Shown piece after piece: positions 15,400 to 26,500 of a stretch of 37,803 nucleotides of DNA. The notes beneath the pieces are model-generated. The model made no database searches, was not told the DNA's origin, and saw only the letters and a program-made list of their open reading frames with translations. Where the stretch lies: positions 1-37,803 of the forward strand of contig NZ_LZJC01000061.1 in assembly GCF_001666755.1 (NCBI RefSeq), read 5' to 3'. The stretch's first letter is position 1. Each line of letters begins with the position of its first letter. The translations under genes and the position numbers were made by a program. The stretch comes from Mycobacterium sp. E1214. GTDB taxonomy: Bacteria > Actinomycetota > Actinomycetes > Mycobacteriales > Mycobacteriaceae.

Positions 15400-15939
15400 C
15401 TACCCCAGCCCCAAGTCGGCCAGGCCGAGCACGCTGCGATACGGCAGGCCCTCGGCCTCGATGGCCTCGGCGGCGCCGGTCGCGCGGTCGACGACGGTGG
15501 CCACGCCGAGCACCTCGCCGCCGGCCTCCCGCACGGCCCGCACCGCGGTGAGCGCGGAGTTGCCGGTGGTGCTGGTGTCCTCGACCACCAGCACGCGCTT
15601 CCCGGAGACCTCCGAGCCCTCGATAAGGCGTTGCAGCCCATGGGCTTTCGCGGACTTCCGCACCACGAAGGCGTCGATGGGGCGTCCCGGCGCATGCATG
15701 ACGGCCGTGGCCACCGGGTCCGCGCCCAGCGTCAGCCCGCCGACGACGGCGTAGTCCCAGTCGCTGGTGAGCTCGCGCACCAGCTTCCCGATCAGCGGCG
15801 CGGCGCGGTGGTGCAGGGTGGCGCGGCGCAGGTCGACGTAGTACTCGGCCTCCTTGCCCGACGACAGGGTGACCCGGCCGTGCACCACGGACAGCCGCCG
15901 CACCAGCTCCGCGAGCTCGCTTCGGTCAGGTTCGGCCAC
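15400..15939 (-). CDS. pyrE: Orotate phosphoribosyltransferase
   Basis: Transfers phosphoribose from PRPP to orotate, giving OMP in pyrimidine synthesis. The 179-aa protein shows the type I PRTase PRPP-binding motif VLVVEDTSTTGNS (116-128), the flexible-loop lysines and His of FVVRKSAKAHG (91-101) and the N-terminal LSSGKEAEYYVDLRR hood region. GTG at 15939 gives exactly the 179 aa recalled for Rv0382c; an upstream TTG at 15951 would add four residues. Its start overlaps the end of the upstream SDR gene by 14 bp, which indicates co-transcription. No lesion is seen. Confidence 0.95.
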   Translation of the reverse strand: MAEPDRSELAELVRRLSVVHGRVTLSSGKEAEYYVDLRRATLHHRAAPLIGKLVRELTSDWDYAVVGGLTLGADPVATAVMHAPGRPIDAFVVRKSAKAHGLQRLIEGSEVSGKRVLVVEDTSTTGNSALTAVRAVREAGGEVLGVATVVDRATGAAEAIEAEGLPYRSVLGLADLGLG

Positions 15940-16699
15940 GGCCGCTGCCAATCCGCTTGGTGACGGCCCGCATGAGGGGCCGCGGGATCATCCGCTCGGC
16001 GGCGATGATCGCCTTGTACTGCAGCCCCGGGATGCTGATGACCTTGCCCCGGGCGATGTCGGCGAGGCTCTGGCTGACGACGTCGTCGACCTGCAGCCAC
16101 ATGAACGACGGTGAGGTGGACATGTCGATCCCGGCGCGGGCGTGGAACTCGGTGCGCACGTAGCCCGGGCACACCGCGTGCACGGTCACCCCGGTGCCCT
16201 GCAGGCCGACCGAGAGGCCCTCGCTGAACGAGATGACCCAGGCCTTGGACGCCGAATAGGTCGACCCGCGGCCCGGCACCAGGCCCGCGACGCTGGCGAT
16301 GTTGATGACGGTGCCCGAACCCGCGTCGAGCATGGCCGGCAGCGCAGCACGGGTGAGGTGCATGACGGCGGTGACGTTGACGTCGAGCTGCGACTGGAGC
16401 TTCGCGGGGTCCGTGGCCCAGAACTCGCCGGAGGTGGCGAACCCGGCGTTGTTGACCAGCACCTGCACGCCCGCGGCCAGCCGCTCGCACACCTTGTCGC
16501 GGCCGGCCGCCTCGGCCAGGTCGGCGGGCAGCACCTCGACGCGGCCCGCGTGGCTCTCGAGTTCGGCCGCCAGGGCGGTCAACCGGTCGACGTCGCGGGC
16601 GACCAGGACGAGGTCGTAGCCGTCGGTGGCGTAGCGCAGGGCGTAGCCGGCGCCGATGCCCGAGGTGGGCCCGGTGATCAGGGCGACGGGGCGAGGCAT
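15926..16699 (-). CDS. Short-chain dehydrogenase/reductase
   Basis: A 257-aa classical SDR. Cofactor motif G10-P-T-S-G-I-G, VNNAG at 82-86, N108 and the catalytic S136, Y148-S-A-S-K152. Position 36 after the second strand reads VARD, with Arg preceding Asp, consistent with NADP(H). The C-terminal 40 residues (IPGLQYKAIIAAERMIPRPLMRAVTKR) are basic and amphipathic, as in SDRs of the lipid-linked DltE/YqjQ-like group, and may associate with membrane. ATG at 16699 is preferred because AGGA lies 8 nt upstream; an in-frame ATG at 16708 is the alternative. Substrate unknown. First gene of the run SDR-pyrE-lipoprotein-methyltransferase. Confidence 0.85.
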   Translation of the reverse strand: MPRPVALITGPTSGIGAGYALRYATDGYDLVLVARDVDRLTALAAELESHAGRVEVLPADLAEAAGRDKVCERLAAGVQVLVNNAGFATSGEFWATDPAKLQSQLDVNVTAVMHLTRAALPAMLDAGSGTVINIASVAGLVPGRGSTYSASKAWVISFSEGLSVGLQGTGVTVHAVCPGYVRTEFHARAGIDMSTSPSFMWLQVDDVVSQSLADIARGKVISIPGLQYKAIIAAERMIPRPLMRAVTKRIGSGRGRT

Positions 16700-16754
16700 G
16701 TGCGACATCCTATGACCCGCCCGGGCGGGGCGGGCCGGGCAGCCCGTCCGCGGC

Positions 16755-17627
16755 TCAGTGCTGAATGTTGGAGGCCTGGTGGCCGTTGCGGCCCGCGGGC
16801 GGCGGGCGGCGGCCGGCGTCCGGGCGGCCCTCCGTGCGGGTCTGGTCGCGGCGCACCGGTTCGGGGGCGCGCCGGGGCGGGGCCTCCGCACCCAGCAGGC
16901 CCGCCGAGTCCTGCTGGCGGCGGGGCGGCAGCTCCGCGCGGCCCGCGGGGGCGAGCGGTCGGCTGGGCGACGCGCTGCGCACGCTCGCCGGGGCGCCCGC
17001 CTCCTGCTGCGTCTCCTCGGGCAGCGGCGGCAGCACCCGCAGCAGGTCGTTGAACTGCCGCACGGTGCGCAACCCCTCGTCCCACTGGGTGCGGGTGCTG
17101 GTGACCGGCAGGGCGACCAGCGTCCAGTTCTGCTCGTTCCACATGATCTCCGCGCTGTCCGGCGCGGTGTGGGCGAACGTCACCATGCGACGGTCGCAGG
17201 CGCGCCGGGCGGCGTCGAGGTTGGTGGAGTACACCATCCGCGGGCCGATCGCGCCCAGCAGCCAAATGTCGCTTTCGCGTGGCTCTTTGAGGCCCTTGAG
17301 CCGCAGGTCCACGACCACGTTGGTGCCCACCTTGCGGTGCAGCGCGATCACGGTGGCGACCTCTTCGAGGTCGAAGATGTACACGGCCTCGCCGCGGATC
17401 TGGCCGAGCACCACGTTCTGGGCGGCCACGTCCCCCACCGTCGACATCACGCCGCGCTTCCAGCGCTTGAGGATGTCGGCCGATTCACGTTCGTAGTCGA
17501 AGCCGTGGGAGCGCGCCCACGACCTGCGGCGCCTGCTGCGCCCGCGCCGCCGATCGATGTCGACGTAGAGCAGCACCGCCGCACCGACGAAGCACAGCGC
17601 CGACAGCGTGAACCAAAGGGGGACCAC
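16755..17627 (-). CDS. Membrane-anchored conserved protein with Pro/Arg-rich tail (Rv0383c homolog)
   Basis: A 290-aa protein of unknown function. Residues 1-28 are one hydrophobic segment (VPLWFTLSALCFVGAAVLLYV), followed by the highly basic DRRRGRSRRRRSW that fixes the orientation with the rest in the cytoplasm. Residues about 35-205 form a conserved domain (GVMSTVGDVAAQNVVLGQ, FDLEEVATVIALHRK, NVVVDLRLKG), and the last 85 residues are disordered, rich in Pro, Arg and Ala. GTG at 17627 is chosen: a TACGCT -10-like box ends 6 nt before it, arguing for a leaderless mRNA. TTG at 17630 is the alternative. The start codon lies inside a 15-bp inverted repeat whose partner is just past clpB. Confidence 0.72.
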   Translation of the reverse strand: MVPLWFTLSALCFVGAAVLLYVDIDRRRGRSRRRRSWARSHGFDYERESADILKRWKRGVMSTVGDVAAQNVVLGQIRGEAVYIFDLEEVATVIALHRKVGTNVVVDLRLKGLKEPRESDIWLLGAIGPRMVYSTNLDAARRACDRRMVTFAHTAPDSAEIMWNEQNWTLVALPVTSTRTQWDEGLRTVRQFNDLLRVLPPLPEETQQEAGAPASVRSASPSRPLAPAGRAELPPRRQQDSAGLLGAEAPPRRAPEPVRRDQTRTEGRPDAGRRPPPAGRNGHQASNIQH

Positions 17628-17721
17628 CAAAACAGCGTATCTGCTATTGCGCCGGAATAAAGAAGTCCAGCGGGTCACAACCCCGTCACAGCAGGTAACG
17701 CCTGTCTTTGGTGGTCCCCCT
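17617..17721. repeat. 15-bp perfect inverted repeat spanning the clpB / Rv0383c-homolog junction
   Basis: AGGGGGACCACCAAA at 17617-17631 and its exact complement TTTGGTGGTCCCCCT at 17707-17721, separated by 75 nt. On the minus strand the first arm begins 5 nt after the clpB stop codon, and the second arm contains the GTG start (17627-17625) and first codons of the downstream gene. In a read-through RNA the two arms would pair and bury that start. No U-run follows, so it is not an intrinsic terminator. Confidence 0.85.
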
Positions 17722-17726
17722 CGGCG

Positions 17727-20273
<2,547 letters not shown>

Positions 20274-20319
20274 GACGCCTCCGTTCGTGTTGTAGGCAAA
20301 AATGCTTCTCGCGTTGTTC

Positions 20320-20345
20320 AACGCCGTCAAGGTTGAGTCTGTTCC
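20320..20345 (-). promoter_or_regulatory. SigH-type promoter of clpB
   Basis: On the minus strand GGAACA (20345-20340) is followed after 16 nt by CGTT (20323-20320), matching the SigH consensus GGAAYA-N16-20-SGTT. The start of transcription would be near 20312, giving a 40-nt leader. clpB is in the SigH regulon of M. tuberculosis as I recall. A TTGACG (20329-20324) inside the spacer could also serve a SigA promoter. Confidence 0.6.
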
Positions 20346-20352
20346 GCTCAAC
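20332..20352. promoter_or_regulatory. HAIR element (HspR operator) of clpB
   Basis: GTTGAG (20332-20337) and CTCAAC (20347-20352) separated by 9 nt, which is the TTGAG-N9-CTCAA geometry of the HspR-associated inverted repeat. It covers the -35 part of the SigH-like promoter, so HspR bound here would block it. A further TTGAG half-site lies at 20364-20368. The element sits between clpB and the divergent DUF3060 gene and may affect both. Confidence 0.8.
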
Positions 20353-20380
20353 TCTAGCGAGTTTTGAGCGCCACCGGCTA

Positions 20381-20392
20381 GGGGGTACCCCC
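20381..20392. repeat. 12-bp perfect palindrome in front of the DUF3060 gene
   Basis: GGGGGTACCCCC, perfectly symmetric, ends 6 nt before the ATG at 20399 and takes the place where a ribosome-binding site would be. It could be an operator or simply chance in GC-rich DNA. Confidence 0.5.
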
Positions 20393-20398
20393 GTCCCG

Positions 20399-21361
20399 AT
20401 GACGCAGACGATCGAGCACCCCGACCACACGGACACCAGGCTTTCCCCGGTGCCGCGCCGCGTTCCCGTCGCGTTCTGGCTCGCCGAGCTGCTGCCGTTG
20501 CGGTGGCGGTACGGGTGGACGCTGCTGCTGGTCGGGGCGGCCCCCATCGCGCTGTGGGTGCAGCTGCCGCGGGCCTTCGCCGCGGCCGCGGTGCTCACGG
20601 TGGTGGGCATCTACGCCGTCCAGCTGCGCGGCGCGCGCGAGCGCCTGGCGTTGCTGCGCTGGGGCCGGGTGGCCACCGTGACCGGCGTCGAAACCGCCTC
20701 GGCCGCAACGCGGTACCGCTACAACGTCTACCTTCCCGTCGCGCACGGCTGGACGGTCACCCGCCGGCGGTGGAGCGGCCCGAATATCGAGACGACGGTG
20801 AACTACCAGCTCGACGGGCGCCCGGGCACGCTGGTGGTCAGCGGCCGCGAGTACGTCGACGGGGTGATCCTCGCCGACGACCGCGACCCGGCGCGGGCGT
20901 GCTGCGTGGCGTCCTTCGCGTACGACCTGCGGCGCGACGCCGCGGGCGACTGGGTCGGCAGGCTACGGCCCCGCCTGCGCGCCGGCATGGCCTGCTGGCT
21001 GGCCATCGTGCTGGCCTGGCTGGCGCTGGCCGGGGTGGCGGCGACGGGCGCACGCACCGAGTTCGGCGGCAGCAGTCCCGCGGCGGCGGTCCCGCAGGCC
21101 GGCACGCTGCAGGTCAGCGGGACGGGAACCGTCAAGACGATCCCGTGCCACGGCGGCTATCTGTCGGTGAGCGGCCGACTCAACACCATCACCGTCACCG
21201 GCCACTGCACCAGCGTCAGCGTCTCCGGTGACGGCAACCGCGTCGCGGTGGATAGCGCCGACGCGGTGAGCGCCGCCGGGACCGACAACGCCGTCACCTA
21301 TCACTGGGGCGCGCCGAAGATCGTCGATGCCGGCACCACGAACATCGTCCGGCAAGGCTGA
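20399..21361 (+). CDS. Membrane protein with C-terminal DUF3060 domain
   Basis: A 320-aa protein, function unknown. Two adjacent membrane helices at about 38-54 and 57-75, then a cytoplasmic-sided beta domain (about 85-190: [38 protein letters not shown]) of the DUF3592-like type. A third helix lies at 198-216, and the exported domain (235-320) has the repetitive short-strand pattern of DUF3060 ([40 protein letters not shown]), likely a small beta-helix closed by C250 and C270. ATG at 20399 is chosen; longer in-frame starts would run through the clpB HAIR element. Divergent from clpB, sharing its 125-bp control region, so heat-shock control is conceivable but unproven. Confidence 0.72.
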   Translation: MTQTIEHPDHTDTRLSPVPRRVPVAFWLAELLPLRWRYGWTLLLVGAAPIALWVQLPRAFAAAAVLTVVGIYAVQLRGARERLALLRWGRVATVTGVETASAATRYRYNVYLPVAHGWTVTRRRWSGPNIETTVNYQLDGRPGTLVVSGREYVDGVILADDRDPARACCVASFAYDLRRDAAGDWVGRLRPRLRAGMACWLAIVLAWLALAGVAATGARTEFGGSSPAAAVPQAGTLQVSGTGTVKTIPCHGGYLSVSGRLNTITVTGHCTSVSVSGDGNRVAVDSADAVSAAGTDNAVTYHWGAPKIVDAGTTNIVRQG

Positions 21362-21401
21362 TTCGGCGGTTTCGCCCCGGCTGATGTGCGGGCGCTCCGC
21401 C

Positions 21402-21407
21402 TACAAT
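21402..21407 (+). promoter_or_regulatory. -10 box of a probable leaderless transcript for the flavohemoglobin gene
   Basis: TACAAT, close to consensus, ends 8 nt before the GTG at 21416; no Shine-Dalgarno lies between. This supports GTG 21416 rather than an in-frame ATG at 21386, which lies upstream of the -10. Confidence 0.55.
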
Positions 21408-21415
21408 CGGGGCCC

Positions 21416-22597
21416 GTGAGCCTTGAGGACCGGGATGCGTTGCGGGTGCTGCGCGATGCCTTCGGCCCGGACGACTCCGGGTCGGCGAGCGAGTCCGGCG
21501 AGCTGGTCCACCGGTTCTACACCCAGTGGTTCGCCCTGGACACCGCGGTGCGGGACCTGTTTCCCCCCGAAATGAGCGGGCAACGGCTGGCGTTCGGCAA
21601 GGCGCTGCACTGGGTGTACGGCGAGCTCGTGGCCCAACGCGCGGCCGAGCCGGTGGCCTTCCTCGCCCAGCTGGGCCGCGACCACCGCAAGTACGGGGTG
21701 CAGCCGGCGCATTACGAGACGCTGGGACGCGCGCTGCTGGCCGCCCTGCGCGAGCACGTCGGCGACGCCTGGACCGGTCCCGTCGACGACGCCGCGCGGC
21801 AATCGCTGAACCTCATCACCGGGGTGATGAGCGGCGCCGCCGCCGCCGACGAGGGGCCGGCCTGGTGGGACGGCACGGTGATCCAGCATATGCGGGTCTC
21901 GCGTGACCTGGCGGTGGTGCGGCTGCAGCTCGACCACCCGATGGACTACTACCCCGGCCAGTACGTCAATGTCCACGTGCCGCAGTGCCCCCGGCGCTGG
22001 CGCTATTTGAGCCCCGCCATCCCGGCCGACCCGGGCGGCGGCATCGAGTTCCACGTCCGCCTGGTGCCCGGCGGGCTGGTCAGCACCGCCATCGTCAACG
22101 AAACCCGGCCCGGCGACCGGTGGCGGATGTCCAGCCCGCACGGCGGTCTGCGGGTGGACCGCGACGGCGGGGACGTCCTGATGGTCGCCGGCAGCACGGG
22201 CCTGGCGCCGCTGCGGGCCCTGATCATGGATCTGAGCCGGTTCGCGGTGAATCCCCGGGTGCACCTGTTCTTCGGCGCTCGGTACGGCTGCGAACTTTAC
22301 GACCTGCCCACCCTGTGGCAGGTCGCCTCGCACAACCCGTGGCTGTCGGTGTCACCGGTGTCGGAGTACGGCCGCGACCCGTCCTGGGCGGCCGACTACC
22401 CGGACGTCACGCCCCCGCGGGGCCTGCACGTGCGCCAGACGGGCCGGCTGCCCGCGGTGGTGACCAAGTACGGCGGCTGGGGCGACCGGCAAATCCTGAT
22501 CTGCGGCGGCCCCTCGATGGTCCGCGCCACCAAGGCCGCGTTGATCGCCAAAGGCGCACCCCCCGAACGCATTCAGCACGATCCGCTATGGAGGTAG
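21416..22597 (+). CDS. Flavohemoglobin-like protein, type II (Rv0385 homolog)
   Basis: A 393-aa three-domain protein: globin (1-135), FAD-binding barrel (about 145-250) and NAD(P)-binding domain (250-393). Heme pocket residues appear intact: Y35 (B10), Q56 (E7) and proximal H90 in GRDHRKYG. The flavin domain has YYPGQYVNVHVP and RWRYLSPA where classical flavohemoglobins have RxYS; the nucleotide domain has GSTGLAPLRALI and ILICGGPSMV. Classical Hmp converts nitric oxide to nitrate. Type II proteins of mycobacteria were described as D-lactate-oxidising rather than NO dioxygenases, as I recall for Rv0385, so the reaction here is left open. Two bp ahead of the epimerase gene, likely one mRNA. 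Confidence 0.87.
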   Translation: MSLEDRDALRVLRDAFGPDDSGSASESGELVHRFYTQWFALDTAVRDLFPPEMSGQRLAFGKALHWVYGELVAQRAAEPVAFLAQLGRDHRKYGVQPAHYETLGRALLAALREHVGDAWTGPVDDAARQSLNLITGVMSGAAAADEGPAWWDGTVIQHMRVSRDLAVVRLQLDHPMDYYPGQYVNVHVPQCPRRWRYLSPAIPADPGGGIEFHVRLVPGGLVSTAIVNETRPGDRWRMSSPHGGLRVDRDGGDVLMVAGSTGLAPLRALIMDLSRFAVNPRVHLFFGARYGCELYDLPTLWQVASHNPWLSVSPVSEYGRDPSWAADYPDVTPPRGLHVRQTGRLPAVVTKYGGWGDRQILICGGPSMVRATKAALIAKGAPPERIQHDPLWR

Positions 22598-22599
22598 CC

Positions 22600-23490
22600 A
22601 TGCACGTCGTCACACTGCGCGATCCCGCATCCTCGGTGACCGCGCAGTTCGTCCCCGAAGCCGGCATGATCGGTACCTCGCTGAGCGACGGCGGCGTCGA
22701 GCTGCTCGGGCAACGCCGCGGGCTGGACGCCTACCTCACCGACGGCAAGACGATGGGCATTCCGATCCTGTACCCGTGGGCAAACCGGCTGAGCGACAAC
22801 ACCTATAGCGCCCAGGACGAGACCGTGACCTTGACGCCGGGCCGCAACCGGGTCCGCGCCGACCCGAACGGGCTGCCGATTCACGGCATCCTGGCCGCCT
22901 ACCCACGATGGCGGGTGACGGCTCAGTCGGACAACGAGCTGACCGCCGAGGTGGATTTCGCCGCGGATCCCGAGTTGCTGGCCAGCTTTCCGTATCCGCA
23001 TCTGCTCTCGGTCGCGGTGCGGCTGGCCGAGCGGACGCTCACGGTCACCGCCACCGTCACGGCGAGCGCCGACAAGGCCGTTCCGCTGTGCTTCGGTTTC
23101 CACCCCTACCTCCACCTGCCCGACTCCGGTCGCAGCGACTGGGTGATCGAGACGCCGCCGCTGCGACACCTGGAGCTCGACGGGCGGGGGTTGCCCACGG
23201 GCCGAACGGAATTGCAGCCGGCACGGTCGGAGCGGTTGGGCGATAAGGCTTTCGACGACGCGTTCGACCAGGTCCCCGACGGCGCGGTGTTCGCGGTCAG
23301 CGACGCGTGCCGCCGCGTCGAAGTGCTGTTCCAGCAGGGTTACTCGGCCACCCAGATCTTCGCGCCACCCGCGGAGGACCTGGTGTGCTTCGAACCGATG
23401 ACCGCACCCACCGACGCCCTGCGCCGCGGCGGCTACCGGTGCGCGCAGCCGGGTGAACCGGCGGTCACGCGGTTCGCGATCCGCGTCTAA
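22600..23490 (+). CDS. Aldose 1-epimerase family protein
   Basis: A 296-aa galactose-mutarotase-like beta-sandwich, interconverting alpha and beta anomers of an aldose or a related sugar phosphate. Catalytic set: H95 in LPIHGIL, H168 in CFGFHPYLHL and the general base E265 in VCFEPMTAPTDAL; the sugar-contact WANRLS motif is at 60-65. ATG at 22600 is chosen because GGAGG lies 5 nt upstream, formed by the last bases of the flavohemoglobin gene. The sugar is not predictable. It is placed between core genes and the accessory stretch that begins at 23.5 kb. Confidence 0.87.
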   Translation: MHVVTLRDPASSVTAQFVPEAGMIGTSLSDGGVELLGQRRGLDAYLTDGKTMGIPILYPWANRLSDNTYSAQDETVTLTPGRNRVRADPNGLPIHGILAAYPRWRVTAQSDNELTAEVDFAADPELLASFPYPHLLSVAVRLAERTLTVTATVTASADKAVPLCFGFHPYLHLPDSGRSDWVIETPPLRHLELDGRGLPTGRTELQPARSERLGDKAFDDAFDQVPDGAVFAVSDACRRVEVLFQQGYSATQIFAPPAEDLVCFEPMTAPTDALRRGGYRCAQPGEPAVTRFAIRV

Positions 23491-23531
23491 ACGGACGACG
23501 ACGGGCGGCCAGGTCGGTCGCTCGACGAGTG

Positions 23532-23584
23532 CTGAAAAAAACACCGGGCGACGGTACTCTTAGCCCATCCTGGGCAGGAGGATG
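23532..23584 (+). promoter_or_regulatory. Promoter and hairpin-forming ribosome site of the cyclase-ATPase gene
   Basis: CTGAAA (23532-23537) and TACTCT (23555-23560) with a 17-nt spacer form a plausible SigA promoter; transcription would begin near 23567. CATCCT (23566-23571) and AGGATG (23579-23584) are complementary, and the second arm overlaps the Shine-Dalgarno AGGAGG (23576-23581), so the leader could hide its own ribosome site. Confidence 0.45.
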
Positions 23585-23588
23585 CACC

Positions 23589-26500
23589 GTGAGCCCTGGT
23601 GACGACCGGACAACGATCGAGGAGTTGCTGGATCGCGCAGTGCGGGCCAGCAACGACGGTGACCGCGTCACCGCAACCACGCTGGCCGGCCAGGTTCTTT
23701 CGGTCGACCAGGGCAATCCGGAAGCCGAGGATCTGCTCGCCGCGCCTGTTCGCCACGGCGAACTTCGCCGCCTGACTTTGATGTTTGCCGACCTCGTCGA
23801 TTCCACGGCGCTGTCCACCCGGTTGGAGCCCGAGCGCTATCACGCCCTGGTCGGCCGTTACCGCGGCGAGGTGCGCCGGGTCATCGACGAATTCGGGGGA
23901 CACATCACCTCGATCAAAGGCGACGGCTTGTTCGCGGTGTTCGGCCATCCCACTCCGCATGAGGACGACGTACGGCGCGCTGTGGCGGCGGGTTTGGACA
24001 TCACCCGCGCCGTGGCCCGGCTCAGCGCCCGGGCCGAACGTAACTTTGGTGTCCCGGTCGATGTGCGGGTGGGGATTCACCGCGGCCTGGTCTATCTCGA
24101 TACCGGGCAGGATGACGTCTATGGCTTCGCCGCCAACCTGGCCGCCCGCCTCTGCGGGGCGGCCGAACCCGGCACGGTGGTCGTGTCGGATGCCGTCGCC
24201 GCGTTGATCGGGCAGGTGTTCGAACTCGGAGCCCGCCCGGCAGCCCCGCTCAAGGGCGTCGACGGCCTGACCACCCATCACCGGGTGCTCGGCGAGCGCG
24301 CCGACGCGGCCCCCGCGACCCTGCCGCCGCTGATCGGACGTGACCGGGAGCGCAGCTACCTGCGCCGAAGCTGGCAGCAGGCGCGCGAGGGGGTGCTCAC
24401 CACCGCGGGCGTGGCGTTTCGCGGTGAGCCGGGGATCGGCAAGACCCGACTCGTCGCCGCCGCGGCCGAACTTGCCCGCGACTCCGGTGCACCCGTGGTC
24501 GGATTGTTCGGCTCCCCGCTGCATACCGACACCGGCCTGCATCCGGTTCGCCGGCTCGTGGAACGGCGCTGCGGTATCAACCGCCTCACCGAGGGTCGTG
24601 AGCGCCTGCGGCTACTACAGGACGAATTAGCTTGCAGCGACCTAGATCCCGACACCGCGACCCCCTTGCTAGCGCCGGTCATCGGCGTCGGGCCCGAGCA
24701 CGGCTACCATCCGGCCGCGGTAGAGGGCCGGACGCTCTACGAACTGATCGGTGCGACGGTTCGGCACTACGTCCTGGCATGCCTGGGCGACCAGCCCGGG
24801 ATGGTGATCGCCGAGGATGTGCACTGGTTCGACCCGTCGACGCGGGAACTGCTCAGCTCGTTGTTGGCCGGCGCCGACGGCCGGCTGCTGCTGGTCCTGA
24901 CCGGTCGCGACGAGAACTGGGTGCAAAGTAGTTGGCCGGTCGAGCTTTTCGAGCTTTCACCGCTGACCGACGAACAGTCGCACGCGCTGATCACCGCCCT
25001 CGCCCCGTCGATCGGTGCCGATCAGCGGGCCGAGGTGCTCGAGCGCTGTGATGGCGTGCCGTTCTACATCGAGCATGTGGTGAGCCAGCTCGACGGCGCG
25101 CCGGGGGTTCCCGAGGCGCTGTACGAGCCGCTGTTCGCCCGGTTGCACCACGCTCGCCCCGAAGTGGTGCCCGTGGTGGAGGCGGCCGCCGTCATCGGGC
25201 GCGCGGGGGATCTCCCGCTGCTTCGGGCCGTGGTGGGCCACGACGTCGACGACGTGGTGGTCGAACTCGTGCGCGCCCGAGTGCTCGAACGGCGCGGAGC
25301 CAACGGTTGGCGGTTTCGACACGAGCTGTTTCGGGAGGTGGCCATCGAAGTCGCCCCTCCGTCGCTGGGCCGGGAACTGCACGCGCGCGCAGCGCGCGCG
25401 CTGATCGACGCGGCGCCCGAGATCGAGCCTGATTGGCGCGTGGTGGCGGGTCATTTCGAGCAGGCGGGTCAGTTCGAGGAAGCTGTCGCCGCGCATCACC
25501 GAGCGTCGCTCGACGCCCGACGCCGCGGAGCCGTCCACGAAGCGCTGGCCTGTCTGACCGACGCTCTCGCTCAGCTCGCCAACTGCGCCGCGCGGCCAGA
25601 GCGCGACCGCCAGGAAATCGCCATCCGCATGGAGCGCGGTTTCCTCACCGGCGCAACTCAAGGCAGCATGAGCGGTGATGGCCCCGCGGACTATCAACGC
25701 TGCCTCGAGCTGGCGAGTAACGGGAACTACGCCGACGAATTACTCACTGTCCTGACCGGTTTGATCGGTTACTTCGTGCCGCGGGCCGAATTGCGCCGCG
25801 CGCACGACCTGCTCGACTCGCTGTCGAACCGGATCGCTACGACGCGGCCCTGGAGCCTGCCGGCGATCGCATCGGTGCTGGGGTCGGTCCTCTGGCTTGA
25901 AGGCGATTTCACCGCCTCCCGGGAACACCTGATGCGGGCACTGGCCGACGGTTCCGCCGCCGATCCCACCGTGTTGGACACCGCGTGGTGGGTCCACGTC
26001 GACCCGATCTCGTTGGCGCACACGTACATGGCGCTCACCTACACCGTGGGTGGTGACCTCGACCGCGCACACACGGAGTTGACCGATTCGTTCCGGCGCT
26101 GCGATCGGCTGAACTTTCCGCGCAACGTCTACAACCGGGCGAACACCTATTACATGGAGATCTGGGTGCGATTGGAATCCGACCAGATCGACACGGCCGC
26201 AACGCTGGCCACTGAGTTGCAACAGCTCAGCGAGCGGTCCGGGCTCGATGTGTGGCAGCTGGTCGGCAGAACGGAACAGGCCACCGTCAAGGCGCTGGCG
26301 GCGTTGAAGGCCGGGGCTGACGCCGCCACGCTGACGGCCCGTGCCGAGAAGCTGGCGCGGTGGGTGGACGGCTCCCGGCGCATGCACCTGAACATGTTCC
26401 TCACGTTCCACGATGCGATCATCGGCCGGCTTCTGCTCGCTGCGGGCCAGCCGGACCGGGCCAAAGCCCGCGTGGAGTGGGCGCTGCAACATGCCGAACA

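Noticed and set aside
17617..17721. Intrinsic terminator after clpB
   Set aside because: Loop of 75 nt and no U-run; the second arm is coding sequence of the next gene.
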